Assembly (NCBI RefSeq): GCF_040546025.1
Contig: NZ_JBEPNA010000004.1
Span: 1-64,000 of the forward strand
Origin: Marisediminicola sp040546025
Lineage (GTDB): Bacteria > Actinomycetota > Actinomycetes > Actinomycetales > Microbacteriaceae
Direction of reading: 5' to 3'
Length of the DNA stretch: 64,000 nucleotides
Part shown: one piece after another, positions 50,830 to 59,319 of the stretch
Position numbering within the stretch: the stretch's first letter is position 1
Layout: every line of letters begins with the position of its first letter
Made by a program: the position numbers and the translations under genes
Notes under the pieces: model-generated
The model's database searches: none
Told to the model about the DNA's origin: nothing
Seen by the model: the letters and a program-made list of their open reading frames with translations, nothing else

Positions 50830-51654
50830 TCAGGTCACGTCCCGCTTCCAGGCGCCGAAGTACCCGGCGAGCGCGGTGATCGCGGCGATGGCGAACAGCA
50901 CGAGGCCACCCTGCCACCATTCGAGCGACACGGTCTCGACCTGGCCGGTGCCCAGGGAGGTGAAGATGCTCGCTCCGACGAGTGCGTCGCTCGCCGCTCC
51001 CGGCAGGAACTGGCCGATTTGCGCCGTCCATTCCCAGATCGTCGCGCCGAACCGCAGGATCGGCTCGACGAACTGGGTGAAGGCGAGCACGATTACGATT
51101 GCGGCGACCTGGTTGGGCACGAGCACGCCGAGGCCGACGCCGACGACGGCCCAGAGCGACATCGCGAGCACGACGCGGGCCGCGAGCATCCAGGTCCCCG
51201 AATCGCCCAGCGCCGTCGGCACGCCCGTCGCGGCGAGAATCGGGGCGCCGAGGCCGATGGATGCGACGAGGGAGACAACCCCGTAGATGGCGCCGGCGAT
51301 GGCGAGCACCACGACCTTCGCGAGCAGGACCATTCCGCGGCGCGGTGTCGCGAGGAACGTGGGGGTGAGGGTCTGGTGGCGGAACTCCGATGTGGTCGCG
51401 AGGGCGCCGAGGAGCACGGGGAACACGTAGCCCACCGCCGACGCGGTGCTGTAGACGACGGGAGGCAGCGTCGCCTCGGGAAGCTGCGGTGAGCCGGGCG
51501 TCGCCGACAGCTGCTCCCCCAACGCCCCGAACAGGCCCGCGAGGAGGCCGGCGGTGAACGCGACGTAGCCGAAGAGTACGAGCAGCAGGATCCACCACAG
51601 CCGTGTGCTGATGAGCTTGAGCGATTCGGCGGCGGTGACCCTCGCGAACCTCAT
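50830..51654 (-). CDS. ABC-2 type transporter permease
   Basis: 274 residues with six membrane segments. RLWWILLLVLFGYVAFTAGL is the first; YVFPVLLGALATTSEFRHQT has the family's conserved E-F-R-H-x-T after helix 2; LATPRRGMVLLAKVVVLAIA follows and the last helix ends GGLVLFAIAAITALAGYFGA. This matches the single-chain permease of two-component ABC-2 exporters. Start codon overlaps the ATPase stop by ATGA, so it forms a transporter with the next gene. Substrate not clear, but such pairs often export drugs or lipids. Confidence 0.87.
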   Translation of the reverse strand: MRFARVTAAESLKLISTRLWWILLLVLFGYVAFTAGLLAGLFGALGEQLSATPGSPQLPEATLPPVVYSTASAVGYVFPVLLGALATTSEFRHQTLTPTFLATPRRGMVLLAKVVVLAIAGAIYGVVSLVASIGLGAPILAATGVPTALGDSGTWMLAARVVLAMSLWAVVGVGLGVLVPNQVAAIVIVLAFTQFVEPILRFGATIWEWTAQIGQFLPGAASDALVGASIFTSLGTGQVETVSLEWWQGGLVLFAIAAITALAGYFGAWKRDVT

Positions 51655-52547
51655 GAGCGGTCCCCCTCGCCGACGAGTTCGAGGAAGACATCCTCGAGCC
51701 CCTCCTGCGTCGCCGTCAGCTTGCTGAGGGCCACCCCGGCGGCGAGCGCGATCGCGCCCACCTCGGCGGCCGTCACCCCGCTCACGACCAGCCCGTCCGC
51801 GCCCTGCTCGAACTGGGAGCCGGCACCGCTCAGCGCCACCGCGAGTCGCGCGCGGTCCGGCGCGTCAGCCACGACCGCCGTGCCCGCCTCGAGGTCGCCG
51901 AGCGTGCCGGAGTAGACGAGCCGGCCGCGGGAGATGATGACGACCTCGTCGACGGTCTGCTGCACCTCGGTGAGCAGGTGGGAGGAGACGAGCACGGTGC
52001 GCCCCTCCGCGGCGAGCGACCGGAGCAGGCCGCGCATCCAGCGGATGCCCTCCGGGTCGAGGCCGTTGACCGGTTCGTCGAGGACGAGCACACCGGGGTC
52101 GCCGAGCAGCGCGAAGGCGAGGCCGAGCCGCTGCCGCATGCCGAGCGAGTAGCCGCCGACCCGGCGATCGCCGTACTCGGTGAGTCCCACCTGGTCGAGC
52201 ACGGCGCCGACACGTGACCGCTCGATACCGGCGGCGAGCGCGTACACGGCCAGGTGGTTCGCCGCCGTGCGACCGGGGTGGAAGCTCGCCGCTTCGAGCG
52301 CCGTGCCGACGCTTGCGAGCGGGTGTGCCAGGTCTCGGTAGGCCGTACCGGCGAAGGTCGCGGTTCCGGAGCTCGCGGCGACGAGGCCGAGCAGCACCCG
52401 CAGGGTCGTGGTCTTGCCCGCTCCGTTGGGCCCGAGGAACCCGGTCACCTGCCCCGGCTGCACCGTGAAGCTGAGGTCGGAGACGGCCGCGACGGCGCCG
52501 AACGCCTTCGTCAGCGAACGAATCTCGATAGGAACTCCAGTTGGCAT
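51651..52547 (-). CDS. ABC transporter ATP-binding protein
   Basis: 298 residues from the ATG at 52547; a TTG at 52559 in frame is weaker. Walker A GPNGAGKTTTLRVLLG, Q loop and YSLGMRQRLGLAFALLGDPG signature, Walker B VLVLDEPVNGLDPEG and the His switch SSHLLTEV are all intact. The C-terminal extension (about 215-298) is the regulatory domain common in drug-type ABC-2 ATPases. It forms a complex with the permease gene at 50830. Confidence 0.92.
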   Translation of the reverse strand: MPTGVPIEIRSLTKAFGAVAAVSDLSFTVQPGQVTGFLGPNGAGKTTTLRVLLGLVAASSGTATFAGTAYRDLAHPLASVGTALEAASFHPGRTAANHLAVYALAAGIERSRVGAVLDQVGLTEYGDRRVGGYSLGMRQRLGLAFALLGDPGVLVLDEPVNGLDPEGIRWMRGLLRSLAAEGRTVLVSSHLLTEVQQTVDEVVIISRGRLVYSGTLGDLEAGTAVVADAPDRARLAVALSGAGSQFEQGADGLVVSGVTAAEVGAIALAAGVALSKLTATQEGLEDVFLELVGEGDRS

Positions 52548-52555
52548 GGGACCAC

Positions 52556-53239
52556 TCAAGCAGAGTTGATCGGCAGCGACCAGTCCATCGGGGTCGCGCC
52601 GAGCCCGGCGAGCATCTCGTTGGCGCGGCTGAACGGCCGGGATCCGAAGAATCCGCGCCGGGCCGACAGCGGGCTCGGGTGGGCCGACTCAATAACCCTG
52701 GTGGCGCCGAGGGCCGGGCGCACGGAGGCGGCCTGCCGCCCCCAGAGGATCGCGACGAGCGGTGCATCCCTCGCCACGAGCATCCGGATGGCGTGCTCGG
52801 TCACGGCCTCCCAGCCCCTCCCGCGGTGCGAGTCGGACTGGCCGGGAGCCACGGTGAGTACCCGGTTGAGCAGCAGCACCCCGCGCCCGGACCACGCGCC
52901 CAGGTCGCCGTGCTCCGGCGTGCGTACCCCGAGGTCCTCACGCAGTTCACGATAGATGTTCACGAGGCTGCGCGGCAGCGGGCGCACGTGCGCGTCGACG
53001 GCGAAGCTCAGGCCGATCGGATGCCCGGGCGTCGGGTACGGGTCCTGCCCGACGATCAGCACGCGCACGTCGGCGAACGGGTCGGTGAAGGCGCGCAGCA
53101 CCTTTCCCGGCTCGGGCAGGAACCCACGGACGGCGCTCTCGGCCTCGAGAAACTCCTCGAGCGCGGCGATCTGCGGCCCGACCGGGGCGAGGGCCGCGGC
53201 CCAGCCGGGGTCGAGTCCGCCGGTCGGCGTGAGCCTCAT
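52556..53239 (-). CDS. ung: Uracil-DNA glycosylase (family 1)
   Basis: 227 residues. The catalytic motif LIVGQDPYPTPGHPIGLSF contains Asp66; LLLNRVLTVAPGQSDSHRGR is the uracil-binding region and ESAHPSPLSARRGFFGSRPF the DNA-intercalation loop with the second catalytic His. The enzyme removes uracil from DNA for base excision repair. It lies 8 bp before the ABC ATPase and 10 bp after the phosphoribosyltransferase in one operon. Confidence 0.95.
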   Translation of the reverse strand: MRLTPTGGLDPGWAAALAPVGPQIAALEEFLEAESAVRGFLPEPGKVLRAFTDPFADVRVLIVGQDPYPTPGHPIGLSFAVDAHVRPLPRSLVNIYRELREDLGVRTPEHGDLGAWSGRGVLLLNRVLTVAPGQSDSHRGRGWEAVTEHAIRMLVARDAPLVAILWGRQAASVRPALGATRVIESAHPSPLSARRGFFGSRPFSRANEMLAGLGATPMDWSLPINSA

Positions 53240-53249
53240 CCGGCGGGCC

Positions 53250-53726
53250 TCATGCCATGACGGGGTCGAGCACGCTCCACGGGAAGTCGATCCAACGGTC
53301 CGTCGACTTCCAGGCGAAGTCGGGTTCGAGGATCGTTCCCGGTTTGGTGTACAGGCAGACCGAGCGCACTTCGGCCCCCGTGCGTTCGAGCAGCGTCACG
53401 ACCATCGACAGGGTGCGACCAGAGTCGGACACGTCGTCAACGACGAGAACGCGCTTGTCGGCGAGGGACTCCTGGTCGAGGTGCGGGGCGAGCATGATCG
53501 GCTCGGGCAGGCGCGCGTCGACCCCGGTGTAGAACTCCACGTTGAGCGCGCCGCAGCTCTTGACCTTCATCGCGTACGCCATCGCGCCCGCCAGCAGCAG
53601 CCCGCCACGGGCGATCGCCACCACGACATCCGGAACGAATCCTGACCGGACGACGTCGGTCGAGAGTTCCCGGGCCGCCGATCCGAACTCGACCCATCCA
53701 AGCGTCTCCCTGATTTCGCCAGTCAT
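53250..53726 (-). CDS. Phosphoribosyltransferase family protein
   Basis: 158 residues. The PRPP motif VLVVDDVSDSGRTLSMVVTL is at 93-112, VVVAIARGGLLLAGAMAYAM gives the early loop and FAWKSTDRWIDFPWSVLDP the late region. This is the type I PRTase fold, closest to the xanthine/hypoxanthine or orphan 'PRTase-like' group (related to YjgK/Gpt-like). Substrate unknown. It may work with ung in nucleobase recycling (uracil from excised DNA is a candidate; inference). Confidence 0.82.
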   Translation of the reverse strand: MTGEIRETLGWVEFGSAARELSTDVVRSGFVPDVVVAIARGGLLLAGAMAYAMKVKSCGALNVEFYTGVDARLPEPIMLAPHLDQESLADKRVLVVDDVSDSGRTLSMVVTLLERTGAEVRSVCLYTKPGTILEPDFAWKSTDRWIDFPWSVLDPVMA

Positions 53727-53750
53727 GGCACCACGTTAGCGGTGCGGGGG

Positions 53751-54551
53751 CTAGCCCTGCGTCTGCTGGCTCTGCGGCCGACGGGGAGTGAGCGCGCCGC
53801 GCACGACCTTGTGTGGGGCGGCCTGGGCGACCGGCTTGATCGTCACGAGATCGAGATTGATGTGCGAGGGCAGCTCGACGGCGTGCACGATCGCCGCCGC
53901 GATGTCCTCGGCCGACAGCGGGTTCGGCACGTTGTCGTAGACGGCATCCGCCCTCGCCTGATCACCCGCAAACCGTACGAGACTGAACTCGTCGGTCTTC
54001 ACCATGCCCGGGGCGATCTCGATCACGCGAATGGGTTCACCCGCGAGTTCAAGGCGCAGCACGCCCATGAGCGCGTGCGCGGCGAACTTCGACGCGTTGT
54101 ACCCGCCGCCGCCCTCATAGGGAACGTGACCGGCGATCGAGGTGATGGTCAGGATGTCAGCTACCCCGGCATCCGCTGCCCCCTCGCGCAACAACGGAAG
54201 CAGCGCGCTGGTGACCCGCTTCACCGCGACGACGTTGACGTCGAGCATCCGCAGCCAGTCGTCCGCGTCGCTGTCTTCGACCGACGCCATCCCGAACGCG
54301 CCGCCGGCATTGTTGACCAGGGCATGCACAGGCCCGCCCGCGGCCAGATGCGCGCGCAACGCCTCCACGTCGTCTGCCCGCGTCACGTCGCCGACGAATA
54401 TCTCCGCGCCGGTCTCGGCCGCGACCTGCTCGAGCCGATCGGCCCGCCGGGCGACACCCACGACAGCCCAGCCGTGCGCGCGGAACAGCCGCACCGTCGC
54501 CGCACCGATCCCGGAGCTCGCCCCGGTCACCACCACTCGCCGTGTAGCCAC
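53751..54551 (-). CDS. Short-chain dehydrogenase/reductase
   Basis: 266 residues from the GTG at 54551, chosen because GAGGAGG lies upstream; the long frame beyond is non-coding. RRVVVTGASSGIGAATVRLF carries TGxxxGIG, NNAGG follows, and the Ser-Tyr-Lys triad is in ILTITSIAGHVPYEGGGGYN, then ASKFAAHALMGVLRLE. PGMVKTDEFSLVRFAGDQAR is typical of YdfG/serine dehydrogenase-type SDRs. First gene of the five-gene leftward operon, 24 bp before the phosphoribosyltransferase gene. Confidence 0.88.
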   Translation of the reverse strand: MATRRVVVTGASSGIGAATVRLFRAHGWAVVGVARRADRLEQVAAETGAEIFVGDVTRADDVEALRAHLAAGGPVHALVNNAGGAFGMASVEDSDADDWLRMLDVNVVAVKRVTSALLPLLREGAADAGVADILTITSIAGHVPYEGGGGYNASKFAAHALMGVLRLELAGEPIRVIEIAPGMVKTDEFSLVRFAGDQARADAVYDNVPNPLSAEDIAAAIVHAVELPSHINLDLVTIKPVAQAAPHKVVRGALTPRRPQSQQTQG

Positions 54552-54617
54552 GAATCCTCCTCTGCCGATGCCTCCACCGTACTGTGCCCAAAGCACGTGA
54601 CTTAGGCTGTCAGCGAT

Positions 54618-55778
54618 ATGACGAAGACGGAAACGGCCCACCACAGCGACCCGTCCGGGCTCTCGCGCCCGAAGGCACCGCGGCGGCGGGTGCCGGTCTG
54701 GGACAACGCACGCTTCGCCTGCGTCACGCTCGTCGTGATCGGGCACGGGATCCAGCGACTCACCACCGACTCCGACAACGCGCTCGCCCTCTACCTGTTC
54801 ATCTACGCGTTCCACATGCCCGCGTTCGCCATCATCAGCGGGTACTTTTCCAAGACCGGCCCGCCGACGATGGGCGGCCTGAAGAAGGTCATCACCGACA
54901 TCCTGCTGCCGTACTTCATCATGGAGTCGATCTGGACTCTCGTGAAGTTCCTCGTCGAGGGCTACGCGGAGTTCAACCCGTCCCAACCGTCGTGGACGCT
55001 CTGGTTCCTTCTTGCGCTGGGCATCTTCCGGGTGATCCTTCCCTACCTGTCGCTGGTGCGCTGGCCGCTGTTCTGGGCCCTGCTGTTCTCGTTCGGGGTC
55101 GGCTACCTGGCCAACGTCGACAGCACATTCTCGCTGTCGCGGGCGATCGGCATCCTGCCCTTCTTCGTTCTCGGCTGGAAACTGCGGGAGTGGGGCCTCA
55201 TCGACCGCTGGAACGTCGTCACGACGACGACGTGGTGGATCCGCGGCGTCGCAATCGCCGTGTTCGCCGCCTGGCTCGCCGTCATCGTCGCGTTCATCGA
55301 CGTCTGGCGCAGCATGGACCTGAGATTCTGGTTCTTCTACGACGACTCCTACACGGGGCTCGGCGAGGACCAGTGGTGGGCCGGGCTGTTCCGGCTCGCG
55401 CTCATCGTGCTCGCGGTCATCTTGAGCGGCGCGTTCTTCGTGCTGATTCCCCGCTCGGAGACCTGGTTCACGGGCTTCGGCCAGTCGACGATGTACATCT
55501 ACCTGCTGCACAGCTTCGTTCTCTACCCGATTCGCGAGACCGGGGTGCTGCGCGGCGACCACTCCTCGGCCATGTGGCTCCTTGGCATGGTCTTCGCCGG
55601 CATCGCGATCTCGATCGTGCTCGCAAGCCCCTTCATCCGCTGGCTCTTCCGCCCGATCATCGAGCCCAAGCCGCGCTGGCTGTTCCTGGACCGGGATCCC
55701 GGGGTGCAACCGCGGCCACGGCGGAAGCCGCGCCGCCCATCCCGGGTGGACCCGACCGGCTCCCGCCGCGACCGCTGA
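54618..55778 (+). CDS. Acyltransferase 3 family membrane protein
   Basis: 386 residues with ten membrane segments. RRVPVWDNARFACVTLVVIG, GHGIQRLTTDSDN and the FIYAFHMPAFAIISGYFSKT block are the signature of Acyltransferase_3 / fucose 4-O-acetylase type enzymes (His in IGHG and the FHMPAF motif). A basic, Pro/Arg-rich cytoplasmic tail ends the protein. These enzymes transfer acetyl or other acyl groups to sugars of surface polymers. Divergent from the SDR operon. Confidence 0.87.
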   Translation: MTKTETAHHSDPSGLSRPKAPRRRVPVWDNARFACVTLVVIGHGIQRLTTDSDNALALYLFIYAFHMPAFAIISGYFSKTGPPTMGGLKKVITDILLPYFIMESIWTLVKFLVEGYAEFNPSQPSWTLWFLLALGIFRVILPYLSLVRWPLFWALLFSFGVGYLANVDSTFSLSRAIGILPFFVLGWKLREWGLIDRWNVVTTTTWWIRGVAIAVFAAWLAVIVAFIDVWRSMDLRFWFFYDDSYTGLGEDQWWAGLFRLALIVLAVILSGAFFVLIPRSETWFTGFGQSTMYIYLLHSFVLYPIRETGVLRGDHSSAMWLLGMVFAGIAISIVLASPFIRWLFRPIIEPKPRWLFLDRDPGVQPRPRRKPRRPSRVDPTGSRRDR

Positions 55779-55869
55779 GCCGCCAACATTACGGTGCATG
55801 TCACCGACGATTGACGCGAGCCCGGCGGCCTTCCTAGGCTGATCCGATCACCCGACGAAGGAGACACCC

Positions 55870-57192
55870 GTGAGCGACACCAGCGCCTGGAAATTCGAAA
55901 CGAAGCAGATCCACGCGGGCGCGGCGCCCGACCCGGTGACGAACGCGCGGGCCACCCCGATCTACCAGACGACGTCCTATGTCTTCAACGACGCCGAGCA
56001 CGCGAAGAACCTGTTCGCCCTTGCCGAATTCGGCAACATCTACACGCGCATCCAGAACCCCACCCAGGCAGTCGTCGAGGAGCGCGTCGCCGCGCTCGAG
56101 GGTGGCACCGCCGCGCTGCTGCTCGCCTCCGGCCAGTCCGCGACGACATTCGCCGTACTCAACATCGCCCAGGCGGGCGATCACATCGTCTCGTCGTCGT
56201 CGATCTACGGCGGCACCTACAACCTCTTCAAGTACACCCTCGCGAAGCTCGGCATCGAGACGACCTTCGTCGAGAACCAGGACGACCCCGCCGAGTGGGA
56301 GCGCGCGGTGCGACCGAACACGAAGCTCTTCTTCGCCGAGACCATCGGCAACCCGCGCATCAACATCCTCGACATCGCCACGGTCGCCGCCGTCGCGCAC
56401 GGGGCCGGTGTCCCTCTCATCGTCGACAACACGATCGCGACGCCGTACCTCATCCGCCCCTTCGAGCACGGGGCCGACATCGTCGTGCACTCCGCCACGA
56501 AGTTCCTCGGCGGCCACGGCACCGTGATCGGCGGCATCATCGTCGACGGCGGCAAGTTCGAGTGGAGCAAGAATGTCGAGAAGTTCCCCGGGCTCACCGA
56601 GCCCGACCCGAGCTACCACGGCGCCAGCTACACGACCGTGCTCGGCGACGGCATCGCGTACATCATCAAGGCTCGCGTGCAGCTGCTGCGCGACCTCGGC
56701 GCCTCCATCGCGCCCGCGAGCGCCTGGCAGCTCATCCAGGGCATCGAGACCCTGAGCCTGCGCATCGAGCGCCACGTGCAGAACGCCCAAGCGGTCGCCG
56801 AGTGGCTCGACAGCCACGACGACGTCGCCACCGTCTACTACGCCGGGCTCCCGTCCAGCCCCTGGTACGCCGCCGCGAACACCTACGCGCCGCTCGGCGT
56901 CGGTGCTGTGCTGTCGTTCGAGCTCAAGGGCGGGGTGGATGCCGGGCGTGCGCTCGTCAACAACGCCGGCCTGTTCAGCCACCTCGCCAACATCGGCGAC
57001 GTGCGCAGCCTCATCATCCACCCGGCGTCCACGACCCACTCCCAGCTCACGCCCGAACAGCAGCTCACCTCGGGGGTCACCCCCGGCCTGGTGCGGCTCT
57101 CGATCGGGCTGGAGAACATCGACGACATCCTCGCCGACCTCTCCGCCGGCCTCGAGGCCGCTCGCTCCGCCGCCGCGTCCAACGCGGCCTGA
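55870..57192 (+). CDS. metY: O-acetylhomoserine sulfhydrylase
   Basis: 440 residues, GTG start with GAAGGAG. PLP-dependent Cys/Met-metabolism fold (PF01053): Lys211 in HSATKFLGGHG binds PLP, the substrate loop is NPTQAVVEERVAALEGGTAA, with LLLASGQSATTFAVLNIAQA and QLTPEQQLTSGVTPGLVRLS. Length and the family-specific insert (EYPGLTEPDPSYH-like region KFPGLTEPDPSYHG) favour MetY over MetB/MetZ. It makes homocysteine from O-acetylhomoserine and sulfide, using the product of the next gene. Confidence 0.95.
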   Translation: MSDTSAWKFETKQIHAGAAPDPVTNARATPIYQTTSYVFNDAEHAKNLFALAEFGNIYTRIQNPTQAVVEERVAALEGGTAALLLASGQSATTFAVLNIAQAGDHIVSSSSIYGGTYNLFKYTLAKLGIETTFVENQDDPAEWERAVRPNTKLFFAETIGNPRINILDIATVAAVAHGAGVPLIVDNTIATPYLIRPFEHGADIVVHSATKFLGGHGTVIGGIIVDGGKFEWSKNVEKFPGLTEPDPSYHGASYTTVLGDGIAYIIKARVQLLRDLGASIAPASAWQLIQGIETLSLRIERHVQNAQAVAEWLDSHDDVATVYYAGLPSSPWYAAANTYAPLGVGAVLSFELKGGVDAGRALVNNAGLFSHLANIGDVRSLIIHPASTTHSQLTPEQQLTSGVTPGLVRLSIGLENIDDILADLSAGLEAARSAAASNAA

Positions 57193-57261
57193 TCGCCCGA
57201 ACGCGGGCGGAAGCGTAACAAACAGCTTCCGCCCCGCGCGGTCGGTGATACTGGAGTGGAC

Positions 57262-58467
57262 ATGGACTGGCAGACACCCGAAGACACCGTGCCCTCGTTC
57301 TTCGTCACCGAGGCGAACACCCGATCCATGATCGGCGGACCGCCCGCGACCGGCGCCTGGCGCGAGGGCGACAATCCCGGCGACCGCCTGTTCGTAGGAA
57401 TCGGCGCGATGGTGCTCGAGGCGGGCGGGCACCTTCCCTCCGTGCGCGTCGCCTATGAGACGTGGGGCACACTCAACGCGGACCGTTCCAATGCGGTGCT
57501 CGTGCCGCACGCCCTGACGGGCGACAGCCACGTGATCGGGGCACCGGGACGCGGCCACCCCACTGCGGGCTGGTGGGGCGACCTGGTCGGACCGGGCAAG
57601 GCGGTCGACACCGACCGGTGGTTCGTGGTCGCGCCGAACATGCTGGGAGGATGCCAGGGCACTACCGGGCCCGCCTCGCTCGCCCCTGACGGACGGGAAT
57701 GGGGGGCACGGTTCCCGTTCCTCACGATCCGTGACCAGGTACAGGCGCAGGCGGCGTTCTCGGATGCGATCGGCATCGATGTGTGGGCCGCGATCATCGG
57801 CGGCTCGATGGGTGGAATGCACGCCCTCGAGTGGGCCATCGAGTATCCCGCCCGCGTCGCCCGGGTGGCCGTGCTCGCCGCTCCCGCCCTCAGTAGCGCC
57901 GACCAGATCGCGCTCAACTCCGTGCAGCTCGAGGCGATCCGCATGGATCCGGCATTCGCGGCGGGCGACTACTACGACGCCGCCGACGGTGACGGGCCGT
58001 ATCGTGGCCTCGCCCTCGCCCGACGGATGGCGCTGCTCAACTACCGCTCCCCGGGCGAGCTCAACGACCGGTTCGAGCGAAGCTGGCAGAGCAGCCTCAA
58101 TCCGCTGGGCGGTGACGGCAAGTTCGCCGTCGAGAGCTACCTCGACTTCCACGGCAACAAGTTCACCCGCCGGTTCGACGCCAACAGCTACCTGACTCTC
58201 GTGAGCGCAATGAGCGCGCACGACGTCGGTCGCGACCGGGGCGGGGTGGACGCCGCCCTCGACCGGGTGACCGCGACGAGTCTCGTGCTCGGGATCGACA
58301 GCGACCGGCTGTTCCCCGTCGCCGACCAGCACGCCATCGCCCGTCGGCTTCAATCCGGGATCTCCGGCCGCGACCCGGTGGTCATCGACTCGCCCTTCGG
58401 ACACGACGGATTCCTCATCGAGAGCGCCCTCGTTGCGCCGTGGGTCGAGCGGCTCCTCGCGACCTGA
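57262..58467 (+). CDS. metX: Homoserine O-acetyltransferase
   Basis: 401 residues from the ATG at 57262 (TGGAG at the proper distance); GTG at 57256 is the alternative. Alpha/beta hydrolase fold: the nucleophile is the Ser in IGGSMGGMHALEWAIEYP, with the family's GDSHVIG, GCQGTTGPASL, FLTIRDQVQAQAAFSDAIGI and a catalytic His in SPFGHDGFLIE. MetX acetylates homoserine. With metY it forms the direct sulfhydrylation route to homocysteine. The 69-bp gap suggests one operon. Confidence 0.95.
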   Translation: MDWQTPEDTVPSFFVTEANTRSMIGGPPATGAWREGDNPGDRLFVGIGAMVLEAGGHLPSVRVAYETWGTLNADRSNAVLVPHALTGDSHVIGAPGRGHPTAGWWGDLVGPGKAVDTDRWFVVAPNMLGGCQGTTGPASLAPDGREWGARFPFLTIRDQVQAQAAFSDAIGIDVWAAIIGGSMGGMHALEWAIEYPARVARVAVLAAPALSSADQIALNSVQLEAIRMDPAFAAGDYYDAADGDGPYRGLALARRMALLNYRSPGELNDRFERSWQSSLNPLGGDGKFAVESYLDFHGNKFTRRFDANSYLTLVSAMSAHDVGRDRGGVDAALDRVTATSLVLGIDSDRLFPVADQHAIARRLQSGISGRDPVVIDSPFGHDGFLIESALVAPWVERLLAT

Positions 58468-58568
58468 TCGGGCCCGGTAAGCGAGTTCCTTTCACTGTCG
58501 TTATGCTGGGTTTCTCTCGGCACCGTAGTTGGGGTCACGCCGGGACGATAGCCCGGAGGTGACACCGC

Positions 58569-59237
58569 GTGGTCGAACGCACACCGCGCTCACGCCAGCC
58601 GTTCACCCGCGTCGCCATCGTCGACGACCACCGGATGGTCCTCGACGGGGTGATGGCGCACGTGAAGGCCCGCCGGGTCGACATCGAGATCGTCATCCAC
58701 GAGACGACCTGGCTCGGCCTGCTCGCCCACGCGGACTTCCCGGTCGACGTCGTCGTGCTCGACCTCAACCTCAGCGACGGCATCCCGATCGGCGCGAAGA
58801 TCCGCACCCTCACGGCCGCCGGCGTTTCCACCGTCGTGATCAGCCGGCATGCGGATGCGGGCTCAATCAGTAGTTCGCTCACAGCCGGCGCGCTCGCGTT
58901 CGTACCCAAGACCGATTCCGCCGACGAGCTCATCACCGCCGTGCGCGCCGTCGCGGCCGGGCGCCGCTACCTGAGCCCGCTCACGTCGGCGGCTCTCGAC
59001 GGCCAGCGACTCAACCGCGATCCCGGGCTCGGCCAGCAGGAGAAACGGGCGATCGTGCTCTACGCGACCGGCCGATCGATCAAGGAGGTCGCAGAGCACA
59101 TGGGGACGACCGAAGAGACCGTGAAGTCGTACATCAAGAGGGCTCGCCGCAAGTACCTGCAGATCGGTGTCGACGTGGGCACCAAAATTCTCCTCCGACG
59201 GCGTGGCATTCACGAAGGTTGGCTCACTCCCGAGTAG
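58569..59237 (+). CDS. Response regulator, NarL/LuxR family
   Basis: 222 residues with GTG start and GGAGGTG site. Receiver: VAIVDDHRMVLDGVMAHV, the phosphorylation Asp65 in VVVLDLNLSDG and Lys in FVPKTDSADEL. The LuxR-type HTH is GLGQQEKRAIVLYATGRSIK, EVAEHMGTTEETVKSYIKRA, and the C terminus has VGTKILLRRRGIHEG. It is the first gene of the four-gene signalling cluster and is about half identical in its HTH end to the second regulator at 61771. Both likely bind similar DNA. Confidence 0.92.
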   Translation: MVERTPRSRQPFTRVAIVDDHRMVLDGVMAHVKARRVDIEIVIHETTWLGLLAHADFPVDVVVLDLNLSDGIPIGAKIRTLTAAGVSTVVISRHADAGSISSSLTAGALAFVPKTDSADELITAVRAVAAGRRYLSPLTSAALDGQRLNRDPGLGQQEKRAIVLYATGRSIKEVAEHMGTTEETVKSYIKRARRKYLQIGVDVGTKILLRRRGIHEGWLTPE

Positions 59238-59319
59238 CTCTGCCCTAGGATTGGCCCCGTCGGAGTGAGGTGCTCTGTCGGGCGCCGCCTCCCGGAATCC
59301 GAAAGCAAACAGGATCACT

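Noticed and set aside
54552..55799. N-terminal extension of the SDR gene at 53751 through the acyltransferase region
   Set aside because: The upstream part is antisense to the acyltransferase; the GTG at 54551 has an excellent ribosome-binding site and the correct family start.
55779..55869. Possible SAM or cobalamin riboswitch before metY
   Set aside because: The gap is only about 90 bp and I could not fold any riboswitch core there; ordinary promoter and leader elements suffice.
55834..58404. Very long leftward open frame antisense to metY and metX
   Set aside because: It is the complement of two clear enzymes and shows no domain of its own.
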